From Bacteroidales bacterium (lineage in GTDB: Bacteria; Bacteroidota; Bacteroidia; Bacteroidales; P3), in assembly GCA_017940465.1 (NCBI GenBank), contig JAGAYN010000032.1, forward strand, positions 1 to 57,509: a DNA stretch of 57,509 nucleotides. The letters are read 5' to 3'. Below, piece after piece: positions 44,541 to 51,867 of the stretch (positions within the stretch are counted from its first letter, which is position 1; each line of letters opens with the position of its first letter). The notes beneath the pieces were generated by a model, which was given only the letters and a program-made list of their open reading frames with translations, ran no database searches and was not told where the DNA came from. The position numbers and the translations under genes were made by a program.

Positions 44541-45470
44541 ATGGAATACCAGAACACCATACAGAAAGAATTCCGCATGACCGGCCCTGGTCTGCACACC
44601 GGACGCACCGTAACCGTCACAGTGAAACCGGCCTTTGAAGACTATGGCATCGCGTTCCGCCGCACCGACCGCACCACCATCATCACCCAACCAGCCCTGG
44701 CCGACCAGGTGGGCACCACCAACCGCGGCACCACTCTCGGCAGCGGCCGCCACACCATTGCCACCATCGAGCACCTGATGTCGGCCCTGCATGGGATGAA
44801 AATAGACAACGCATTAATCGAACTGGACGGCGGCGAGGTGCCAATCCTCGACGGATCCGCCCGCCCATGGATACTGCAACTCATGCGGGTCGGCGTGCGT
44901 CCCAGCACCACTCCCCGCAAGTCCTATACCTTCAAGGAACCGCTCCACTTCGACTACGCCCCGACCGGCTCCTCGTTCTCCCTCGAACCATGCGACCATT
45001 TCGCCGTCCACTGCGAGATAGATTTCCCCAACAGCGTCATTGGACGGCAGGAGGCCGATATGAACGACCTCTCGGAATACACCACCGGCATCTCCGCATG
45101 CCGTACCTTTGTGTTCCTGCACGAGATAGAGCCCCTGCTGCATTTCAACCTCATCAAAGGCGGTAGCCTGGACAACGCCCTGGTATATGTGAACAAGGAA
45201 CTCACCCCGCGCCAGCTCAAACGGCTGGGCAAGACCTTCAACAAGGACGTGAACAACTTCAAAGTCCACGACGGCGTCCTCAATACCACCGATCCTTATT
45301 TCCCCAACGAACCCGCACGCCACAAGCTGCTTGACTTTGTCGGCGACGTGCGGCTGGTGGGCTGTATGCTCAATGCCAAGTTCTCCATCTTCAAACCCGG
45401 CCATAAAGCCAACAACGCATTTGCGCGATACCTGATGGAATATATAAAAGAACACCCTCAAAACGATTAA
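44541..45470 (+). CDS. lpxC: UDP-3-O-acyl-N-acetylglucosamine deacetylase without FabZ domain
   Basis: A 309-residue zinc deacetylase that performs the committed step of lipid A synthesis. Zinc ligands are visible in TIEHLMSAL and in ARHKLLDFVGDV (HKxxD), and the catalytic His in KPGHKANNAF. In Bacteroidota lpxC is usually fused to fabZ to give a protein of about 460 residues. Here the frame ends at a stop right after the LpxC domain, and lpxA starts 15 bp later, so no FabZ domain remains in any frame. The length matches stand-alone LpxC of Proteobacteria. It lies 12 bp after the LysM protein gene. Confidence 0.94.
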   Translation: MEYQNTIQKEFRMTGPGLHTGRTVTVTVKPAFEDYGIAFRRTDRTTIITQPALADQVGTTNRGTTLGSGRHTIATIEHLMSALHGMKIDNALIELDGGEVPILDGSARPWILQLMRVGVRPSTTPRKSYTFKEPLHFDYAPTGSSFSLEPCDHFAVHCEIDFPNSVIGRQEADMNDLSEYTTGISACRTFVFLHEIEPLLHFNLIKGGSLDNALVYVNKELTPRQLKRLGKTFNKDVNNFKVHDGVLNTTDPYFPNEPARHKLLDFVGDVRLVGCMLNAKFSIFKPGHKANNAFARYLMEYIKEHPQND

Positions 45471-45485
45471 TATATCACCCACTAT

Positions 45486-46274
45486 ATGACTTTATACGAC
45501 TTACATCCCGAAGCCAAGATAGGCGAAAATGTAACCATTTCCAACTTCACCACCATCTATGAAGACGTGGTAATCGGGGACAACACATGGATAGGTCCCA
45601 ATGTCACCATCTTCCCCGGCGCCCGCATCGGCAGGAACTGCAAGATATTCCCCGGGTCAGTGATCGCTGCCATCCCGCAGGACCTCAAGTTTGCCGGCGA
45701 GTATACCACCGTGGAAATCGGCGACAACAACACCATCCGCGAGTGCTGCACCATCAACCGCGGCACTGCCGCCAGCGGGAAGACCGTCATTGGCAACGGG
45801 AACCTGTTGATGGCCTATGTGCATGTCGCCCACGACTGCGTCATAGGCGACAACTGCGTGCTTGCCAACAACGCCACCCTTGCCGGGCACATCGTCATGG
45901 GCGACTACGTCATCCTCGGCGGCAAAACGGCATGCCTGCAGTTCATCCATATCGGATCGCACGTCATCACCCAGGGAGGCGCCCTGATAGACAAGGACAT
46001 CCCGCCCTTTGTCAAGGCGGCCCGCTATCCCATACAGTACTGCGGTGTGAACAGCCTGGGCCTGCAGCGCCGGGGCTTCTCGCAGGAAAGCATCAACCGC
46101 ATCACCGACATCTACCGCCACATCTTTGTCAAAGGCATCGCCCTGCCCGACGCTATCGAGCAGGTGAAGGAACTCTATGGCAACACCGACGAAGGCAAAC
46201 AGATACTGGCCTTCATCGGAGGCTGCAACACCGGCCTGATGAGCGGCTTCCGTTCTATTCGTAAAGCAGACTGA
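45486..46274 (+). CDS. lpxA: UDP-N-acetylglucosamine O-acyltransferase
   Basis: A 262-residue left-handed beta-helix enzyme, the first of the lipid A pathway, transferring a hydroxyacyl chain from ACP to UDP-GlcNAc. Hexapeptide repeats fill residues about 5-185. The catalytic His lies in AYVHVAHDC, and the C-terminal helical domain follows NSLGLQRRGFS. It is the last gene of the guaA-LysM-lpxC-lpxA run and stops 2 bp before the convergent thioesterase gene. Confidence 0.96.
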   Translation: MTLYDLHPEAKIGENVTISNFTTIYEDVVIGDNTWIGPNVTIFPGARIGRNCKIFPGSVIAAIPQDLKFAGEYTTVEIGDNNTIRECCTINRGTAASGKTVIGNGNLLMAYVHVAHDCVIGDNCVLANNATLAGHIVMGDYVILGGKTACLQFIHIGSHVITQGGALIDKDIPPFVKAARYPIQYCGVNSLGLQRRGFSQESINRITDIYRHIFVKGIALPDAIEQVKELYGNTDEGKQILAFIGGCNTGLMSGFRSIRKAD

Positions 46275-46276
46275 AA

Positions 46277-46687
46277 TCAGACCCTTACCATCGTGGTCTC
46301 GACAATGGCAACGACCTTGCCATTGTCGGGATTCTGTATGGTGGTCTGGTAGAGCGACGTGGTGCGCCCCGTCTTCAAAGGCTTGCATCCGGCCACCAGT
46401 TTCCGACCCACGGCGGGAGCGAGATAGTGTATCGAGGCATCGAGCGAGACCCAATGCAGCGTCCCCTCCTCCAAGTCGTCGCTGTTGGCGGCCACCGCCG
46501 AGGCGAAATCGGCCAACGTGTAGAGCACCCCGCCCATGGCCGCCCCGCGTGCATTGCAGTGGCGGTCGTCCAATTCCAGAGTGCATTCCGATTCATGGTC
46601 GCCGGCATAGGCGATATGGATGCCTGTGGCCTCGGTGGCGTAACGGTCCTGCAGGAAGACCTCGCGGGCTATAGCAGTCAGTTCCAT
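46277..46687 (-). CDS. PaaI-family hotdog thioesterase
   Basis: A 136-residue hotdog protein. The active-site segment HCNARGAAMGGVLYTLADFA fits the PaaI pattern NxxGxxHGGxxxxLAD, except that Met replaces the usual His before GG. This could lower or change activity. The rest (HYLAPAVGRKLVAGC, then TSLYQTTIQNPD) is typical. It probably hydrolyses an aryl- or acyl-CoA. The start at 46687 follows the stop of the upstream gene by 2 bases, so it is translationally coupled to the HAD-DUF4954 protein. Confidence 0.85.
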   Translation of the reverse strand: MELTAIAREVFLQDRYATEATGIHIAYAGDHESECTLELDDRHCNARGAAMGGVLYTLADFASAVAANSDDLEEGTLHWVSLDASIHYLAPAVGRKLVAGCKPLKTGRTTSLYQTTIQNPDNGKVVAIVETTMVRV

Positions 46688-46689
46688 CC

Positions 46690-48945
46690 CTATTCTCCCA
46701 GCACTGTGCGCATTTCTTCCATGTTCCAATAGGTGGCCTGGCGGAACTCGTTGTCGGCATCCTTCTGCCGGCTCTCGGCGATGCGGTCGCGCACCAGTTG
46801 CTGTATCCTGGTGTACTCGTGCCCGAAGTGCCGCCAATCGGCCTCGTCCAGCTGCTGTTTCTGAGCCAGCTGGCAGAGCACGCCATAGGCGTGTCTCATC
46901 TTCTGCTCGGGGTATTCTGCCCAGAGCGCGTCCATTCTCTTGTGGACATCGTCCCATCCTGTCAGCACCCCCTTCTCCATCTCCTCCAGCATCCGGTCCA
47001 TCTCGGAGCCGGGCACCAGCTGTCCTCCCACGTTCACCCAGCGCCGCTCGCGGGGCCCTTCCAGCGTCGGACGGCTGCCTTGCAGGGCCGACATGGCATA
47101 GTAGACCAGCATCTCCTCGTAGGCTTTATAGGCATCGCCCGGTTTGAGTATCAACGCCTTGCGCTTGCCCTTCTCCATGCCGTAGGCTTCCACCTCGGTG
47201 CCGCCGCCCTCCTGGTAGGCTTTGGTGGTCCACATATATAATAGTTCGCGCGCGACGAGCATCTCTTCGGCCGTATCCGGTGCGAAGGGGCTGAACTCTA
47301 TGTGCTGGCGCCGCAGGGTACGGCGGTCGCGCTTGGCGAACTTCGTGATGTTGCGGTTGAGGGCATACATGTTGTACATCCACCAATAGGCGGGCATCAC
47401 CTCCAGGCGGTTCTTGGCCACATTGTTGTTCACCAAGGCGAAGGGGAGCGTGATGTTCAGTTCCGACGGGTAGTCGCCCTTGGCCATGAGGGTATAGCTG
47501 GCGAAGCGGCTGGAGTGTTTCACCGACACACAGAGGCCGGGCCAGAAGCCGCGTCCGGCGCTCAACTCGCCGTCCGGCGTGCGTCCGTTGTGATTGCTGC
47601 CGAGGGTGGCGCCGCTGGCCACATTGCTCTGCCCCTGGACGAGGGCGGCGATGAGGAACGAACTGTTGTGGTGCTGTTCGTGGGCGGGGAAGATAATGCT
47701 GTTGCCCACCTCGCCACGTGCCAGGGTGCTGTTGTCGCCCACCACGGTGTCGTTCAGTCTCAGGCCATACTCCAACTTGACATTTTCACCCAGCAGGAAG
47801 CGCTCGGCTATGATGCCGTGTTCGAGGCGGCAGCCGTCGCCTATGTGTCCGTCGAGGATGGCGGTGCAGTTGCGTATCTCCACCCCGTCGCCCACCGTGC
47901 CGAGCGGCCCCTCCGGCCGGGGGGTGCTCCAGGCATCCAGGCGCTGCATCAGGGGCTTGCGGTCGCGGTAGCGTGCCCAGAGGTAGGCGTCGCCCACGGT
48001 CATCCCCTCGCAGGGGTGCACCCAGCGGCCGCCGTTCTCGTTCATCACTTCCAGCCTGATGTCGCCGTCCTGGGCGTAGCTCATTTCGCCTATGTTGAAC
48101 AACCGGCAGCGGCGTCCTATGCGATAGCCGGCCAGCCGGCGGACATCCTCCACCGTCGTGTCGTCGGCGATGGCGCAGTTCTCCAGGCGGCTGTCGGCGA
48201 TGCGGCCCACGCGTCCGAGGCGTATGGAGCCGATGAAGCGGTTGTGCCAGAGGCGGTCGAGGGCGATGCCGTCGCTGACGCGCACCGCCGTCCAGTCGTC
48301 GCAGCGGTTGCCTTGTGCCTCCAGCCGCGCCACCTCGTCGGGACGCAGGGCGCGGTAGAGGTCGAGCCGGCGGCGAAGCTCGGTGGCATTCCTGAAGACG
48401 ATGCCGCGCATGCCGAGGGATTCGGCGGTGCGCACGTTGGCTTCGTTATCGTCGATGAAGGTGCAGTCTCCGGCTTTGAGGCCGTAGCGGTCGAGGAGCA
48501 CCTGGAAGATTGCCGGGTCGGGCTTCACCAGGCGTTCGGCGCCGCTGACCACGTAGTGCTCGATCTCCTGCAGTATGCCGAACCTTTCGCGGGCTTCGGG
48601 GAAGGTCTCCATGCTCCAGTTGGTGAGGCCGAAGAGGCGCACGTCGGGCGTGTGCTTGAGGTCCTCTATCACCTCGCGCATGCCTTCCACCTCGCCCGTG
48701 AGCATCTCGCGCCAGCGGTCGCGGTAGAGGCCGATGGCTTCGCTGTATTCCGGGAAGCGTGCCTGGCACTCGGCGATGCAGGCGTCCTGGCTTTCGCCCG
48801 CGTCGATACGGTTGCGCCAGTCGGCCTCGCACACGTGGCGGAAGAACCACCAGGTGCGGGCCTCGTCGCCGAAATATTCGTTATAGACCTTGTCCGGTTG
48901 CCAGCGCACCAGGACGTTGCCGAAGTCGAAGATGATATTCTGCAT
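46690..48945 (-). CDS. Fusion of a HAD hydrolase and a DUF4954 beta-helix protein
   Basis: A 751-residue protein with two parts. Residues 1-195 are a complete HAD IA phosphatase: FDFGNVLV (nucleophile Asp), LFGLTNWS, Lys in RLVKPDPAIF, and acid pair FIDDNEANV. From about 197 a full DUF4954 protein starts with LRPDEVARLEAQGN and continues through hexapeptide-like strands (GNSIIFPAHEQHHNSSF, GATLGSNHNGRT). The latter family resembles nucleotide-sugar pyrophosphorylase or acyltransferase beta-helices and is normally separate, about 650 residues when alone. The fusion suggests that a sugar phosphate is the shared substrate, an inference. The two parts are in one frame with no internal stop. Confidence 0.88.
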   Translation of the reverse strand: MQNIIFDFGNVLVRWQPDKVYNEYFGDEARTWWFFRHVCEADWRNRIDAGESQDACIAECQARFPEYSEAIGLYRDRWREMLTGEVEGMREVIEDLKHTPDVRLFGLTNWSMETFPEARERFGILQEIEHYVVSGAERLVKPDPAIFQVLLDRYGLKAGDCTFIDDNEANVRTAESLGMRGIVFRNATELRRRLDLYRALRPDEVARLEAQGNRCDDWTAVRVSDGIALDRLWHNRFIGSIRLGRVGRIADSRLENCAIADDTTVEDVRRLAGYRIGRRCRLFNIGEMSYAQDGDIRLEVMNENGGRWVHPCEGMTVGDAYLWARYRDRKPLMQRLDAWSTPRPEGPLGTVGDGVEIRNCTAILDGHIGDGCRLEHGIIAERFLLGENVKLEYGLRLNDTVVGDNSTLARGEVGNSIIFPAHEQHHNSSFLIAALVQGQSNVASGATLGSNHNGRTPDGELSAGRGFWPGLCVSVKHSSRFASYTLMAKGDYPSELNITLPFALVNNNVAKNRLEVMPAYWWMYNMYALNRNITKFAKRDRRTLRRQHIEFSPFAPDTAEEMLVARELLYMWTTKAYQEGGGTEVEAYGMEKGKRKALILKPGDAYKAYEEMLVYYAMSALQGSRPTLEGPRERRWVNVGGQLVPGSEMDRMLEEMEKGVLTGWDDVHKRMDALWAEYPEQKMRHAYGVLCQLAQKQQLDEADWRHFGHEYTRIQQLVRDRIAESRQKDADNEFRQATYWNMEEMRTVLGE

Positions 48946-48977
48946 CCAATCAGGGGTTTGAAGGTGACATCCTCCCC

Positions 48978-49076
48978 GTGTCCTGTAGGTATCCGAGGGG
49001 TATCCTGTAGGTATTCTGGAGGTCTGTTCTTTAACTGTTCTTTAACTGTTCCTTAACTGTTCTTTAACCCGAGGCC
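48978..49076. repeat. Array E: nine repeats with an 11-bp period
   Basis: Units GTGTCCTGTAG, GTATCCGAGGG, GTATCCTGTAG, GTATTCTGGAG and GTCTGTTCTTT, then AACTGTTCTTT (twice) and AACTGTTCCTT, ending in a degenerate unit, all 11 bases long. It lies between rfbB and the HAD-DUF4954 gene. The rest of the gap has two small stems (49072-49088 and about 49104-49124) without T runs. Confidence 0.9.
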
Positions 49077-49128
49077 GTCTTCCGGCCTGGGAAACAAGGG
49101 GTTGTGATTCTGCCAGAGAGGCAGGCCG

Positions 49129-50259
49129 TTAGCGGCCGGCGTACATGTCCTCGTAGTACTTCATGTAGTCGCCCGAGGTCACCTGGTCCATCCACTCCTG
49201 GTTGTCGAGGTACCAGCGGACGGTCTTCTCGATGCCCTCCTCGAACTGCAGGCTGGGCTCCCAGCCCAGTTCGCGCTGGAGCTTGGTGCTGTCGATGGCG
49301 TAGCGCATGTCGTGTCCCGCGCGGTCGGTGACGTAGGTGATGAGGTCCATGTCCTGCCCCTCGGGGCGGCCCAGGAGGCGGTCCACGGTGTTGATGAGGA
49401 CGCGGACGATGTCGATGTTCTTCCACTCGTTGAAGCCGCCGATGTTATAGGTCTCGGCCACGCGGCCCTGATGGAAGATGAGGTCGATGGCGTGGGCGTG
49501 GTCTTCCACATAGAGCCAGTCGCGCACGTTCTCGCCCTTGCCGTAGACGGGCAGCGGCTTGCGATGGCGTATGTTGTTGATAAAGAGCGGGATGAGCTTC
49601 TCGGGGAACTGGTAGGGGCCGTAGTTGTTGGAGCAGTTGGTGACGATGGTGGGCAGGCCGTAGGTGTCGTGGAAGGCGCGCACGAAGTGGTCGCTGCTGG
49701 CCTTGGCGGCGCTGTAGGGCGAGTGGGGTTGGTACTTGAGTTCCTCGGTGAAGAACTTGTCGCCGTAGGCCATGTGGTGTTCACCACTGGAGGCTTTCGT
49801 ACTGAACGGGGGCTTCACCCCCTCGGGGTGCGTCAGTTCGAGGGCGCCGTACACCTCGTCGGTGGAGATGTGGTAGAAGCGCTTGCCCTCGTATTTCTCC
49901 GGCAGGCTCTCCCAGTAGAGCTTGGCGGCCTGCAGGAGGCTGAGGGTGCCCATGACGTTGGTCTGCGCGAAGGTGAAGGGATCCTTGATGGAGCGGTCCA
50001 CGTGGCTCTCGGCGGCCAGGTGGATGATGGCGTCCACCTGCTCCTCCTGCATCAGCCTGTAGATTCCGTCGAAGTCACAGATATCCATGCGGACGAACTT
50101 GTAGTTGGGCCTGTCCTCGATGTCCTTGAGATTGGCCAGGTTGCCGGCATAGGTGAGTTTGTCGAGGTTGATGATCTTGTACTGTGGGTATTTGCTGACA
50201 AAGAGCCTCACCACATGGCTCCCGATGAAACCGGCCCCGCCGGTGATGATGATGTTCAT
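49129..50259 (-). CDS. rfbB: dTDP-glucose 4,6-dehydratase
   Basis: A 376-residue short-chain dehydrogenase/reductase that forms dTDP-4-keto-6-deoxyglucose for deoxysugar synthesis. It has the NAD motif ITGGAGFIGSH at the start, LAAESHVDRSI, STDEVYG, the catalytic YSAAKASSDH with Tyr and Lys, and NCSNNYGPYQFPEKLIP. The start at 50259 begins directly with the Rossmann strand; two earlier in-frame ATG exist. It follows ugd by 54 bp on the same strand, a pairing suited to capsule, O-antigen or glycoprotein sugar supply. T9SS cargo is often anchored to a surface polysaccharide, so a link is possible but unproven. Confidence 0.95.
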   Translation of the reverse strand: MNIIITGGAGFIGSHVVRLFVSKYPQYKIINLDKLTYAGNLANLKDIEDRPNYKFVRMDICDFDGIYRLMQEEQVDAIIHLAAESHVDRSIKDPFTFAQTNVMGTLSLLQAAKLYWESLPEKYEGKRFYHISTDEVYGALELTHPEGVKPPFSTKASSGEHHMAYGDKFFTEELKYQPHSPYSAAKASSDHFVRAFHDTYGLPTIVTNCSNNYGPYQFPEKLIPLFINNIRHRKPLPVYGKGENVRDWLYVEDHAHAIDLIFHQGRVAETYNIGGFNEWKNIDIVRVLINTVDRLLGRPEGQDMDLITYVTDRAGHDMRYAIDSTKLQRELGWEPSLQFEEGIEKTVRWYLDNQEWMDQVTSGDYMKYYEDMYAGR

Positions 50260-50313
50260 GCGAAATGGTGTTTCTGTATTCATTATTCTACTTTCAAGTT
50301 TCAAAGTCCGCCA

Positions 50314-51555
50314 CTAATCGCGTTTGAAAATGTCGCGCGTGTAGACCTTGTGCTGCACATCGTCGAGGCTGGCGTCGTAGCGGTTGGCGATGATGGCCTG
50401 CGAGCGGCGCTTGAAGTCGTCCAGGCTCCCCACCACCTCGCTGCCGAAGAAGGTGCTGCCGGCCTCGAGGGTGGGCTCGTAGATGATCACCTTGGCGCCC
50501 TTGGCCTTGATGCGCTTCATGACGCCCTGGATGGAGCTCTGGCGGAAATTGTCGCTCCCGCTCTTCATGGTGAGGCGGTAGACGCCCACCGTGCATTCGT
50601 GCTCGCTGGCCGCGTCGTAGTCGCCACGGTTGTAGTAGTCATAGTAGCCGGCCTTCTTCAGCACCTGGTCGGCGATGAAGTCCTTGCGCGTGCGGTTGCT
50701 CTCCACGATGGCGCGGATCAACTCTTCGGGCACGTCGGCATAGTTGGCCAGCAACTGCTTGGTGTCCTTGGGGAGGCAGTAGCCGCCATAGCCGAAGGAG
50801 GGGTTGTTGTAGTGCGTCCCGATGCGGGGGTCGAGGCAGACGCCCTCGATGATGGCCTGTGTGTCGAGGCCCTTCATTTCGGCATAGGTGTCCAGCTCGT
50901 TGAAGTAGCTCACGCGCAGGGCCAGGTAGGTGTTGGCGAAGAGTTTCACCGCCTCGGCCTCCGTGCTGCCCATGAAGAGCACCGGCACCTGCTGCTCGAT
51001 GGCGCCCTCCTTCACCAGCTGGGCGAAGCGCCTGGCCTTGGCCTCCAGCTCGGGGTCGTCCTGTTCGTATCCTACGATGATGCGGCTGGGATAGAGGTTG
51101 TCGTAGAGGGCCTTGCTCTCGCGCAGGAACTCGGGGGCGAAGATGATGTTGCGGCTGCCTGTCTGCTGGCGGATGTGCGCCGTGTAGCCCACCGGGATGG
51201 TGCTCTTGATGACCATCGTGGCCGTGGGGTTGACCTGCATCACCTTCTGGATGACATCCTCCACAGCGCTGGTGTCAAAGAAGTTGCGCGTAGAGTCGTA
51301 GTTCGTCGGCGCCGCAATCACCACATATTCGGCCCCGGCATAGCCCGCCTGCCAGTCCAGCGTGGCACGCAGGGTGAGGGGCTTGTGGGCCAGGTAGTCC
51401 TCGATATAGTCGTCCTGGATGGGCGACTTACGGTTGTTCACCAAATCGACGCGCTCCGGGACGATGTCCACAGCCGTCACGTCATTGTGCTGCGCCAGCA
51501 GGGTGGCGAGCGAAAGGCCGACATATCCGGTGCCGGCAACTGCTATTTTCGTCAT
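50314..51555 (-). CDS. ugd: UDP-glucose 6-dehydrogenase family protein
   Basis: A 413-residue nucleotide-sugar dehydrogenase oxidising UDP-glucose to UDP-glucuronate. It has an N-terminal NAD motif [10 protein letters not shown], the Lys-containing substrate segment [20 protein letters not shown], and the catalytic Cys in [12 protein letters not shown]. It is slightly longer than the 388-residue proteobacterial enzyme of the short class and matches that class throughout. The start codon lies 25 bp downstream of a CAATAAA-N13-CGTTA element. It heads a unit with rfbB. Related dehydrogenases using other UDP-sugars cannot be excluded from sequence alone. Confidence 0.94.
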   Translation of the reverse strand: MTKIAVAGTGYVGLSLATLLAQHNDVTAVDIVPERVDLVNNRKSPIQDDYIEDYLAHKPLTLRATLDWQAGYAGAEYVVIAAPTNYDSTRNFFDTSAVEDVIQKVMQVNPTATMVIKSTIPVGYTAHIRQQTGSRNIIFAPEFLRESKALYDNLYPSRIIVGYEQDDPELEAKARRFAQLVKEGAIEQQVPVLFMGSTEAEAVKLFANTYLALRVSYFNELDTYAEMKGLDTQAIIEGVCLDPRIGTHYNNPSFGYGGYCLPKDTKQLLANYADVPEELIRAIVESNRTRKDFIADQVLKKAGYYDYYNRGDYDAASEHECTVGVYRLTMKSGSDNFRQSSIQGVMKRIKAKGAKVIIYEPTLEAGSTFFGSEVVGSLDDFKRRSQAIIANRYDASLDDVQHKVYTRDIFKRD

Positions 51556-51580
51556 TTTTACATTATATTTAGTACCCCTC

Positions 51581-51605
51581 TAACGCGCCGCCTCCCGTTT
51601 TATTG
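51581..51605 (-). promoter_or_regulatory. CAATAAA-N13-CGTTA promoter-like element of ugd-rfbB
   Basis: On the minus strand CAATAAA (51605-51599), 13 bases, CGTTA (51585-51581), then GAGGGG. The ugd start codon is 25 bp downstream. Confidence 0.65.
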
Positions 51606-51678
51606 CCCCGCCGGAGGGATATTTTTGCCCCTTCTGCCCAAACCACTGTCTGCCAACCTGCTACACCACAGACAACTC

Positions 51679-51696
51679 CCCCCTCCCGGGAGGGGG
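51679..51696. other. Perfect 18-bp palindrome CCCCCTCCCGGGAGGGGG
   Basis: The palindrome has no loop and lies between the divergent ugd and giant-gene promoters, 74 bp behind the ugd element and 69 bp before the -7 element of the giant gene. It could be an operator for a dimeric regulator; I recognise no family site. Confidence 0.45.
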
Positions 51697-51764
51697 ACGC
51701 GAAGGAATGTTTTATAAAAAAAGTTAAAATCACGCATCTGAATGCCCACTTTCCGGAAAAAATG

Positions 51765-51772
51765 TATATTTG
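51765..51772 (+). promoter_or_regulatory. -7 element of the giant surface-protein gene
   Basis: TATATTTG followed by CATC fits TANNTTTG. The start codon is 95 bp downstream, and an 11-G tract lies in the predicted leader. No -33 TTTG is seen at the usual distance. Confidence 0.65.
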
Positions 51773-51799
51773 CATCGTGGAGCATTTCCCCGCTTTTTA

Positions 51800-51810
51800 G
51801 GGGGGGGGGG
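51800..51810 (+). repeat. Homopolymer of 11 G in the leader of the giant surface gene
   Basis: Eleven consecutive G sit 28 bp after the -7 element and 57 bp before the start codon. Tracts of this length are prone to slippage during replication. It lies outside any coding frame I accept. Confidence 0.9.
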
Positions 51811-51867
51811 TGAAAATCAACAAGTTACGAAAAATCAACAACAAATATCAATCTAAAAACAACAACC

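Noticed and set aside
45468-45486. Frameshift hiding a FabZ domain after lpxC
   Set aside because: Only 15 bp separate the lpxC stop from the lpxA start, so no FabZ coding sequence can be present in any frame.
16848-49076. The 11-bp arrays as CRISPR or as coding repeats
   Set aside because: Units are contiguous without spacers and much shorter than CRISPR repeats. Continuous frames through them do not extend known proteins in a sensible way.
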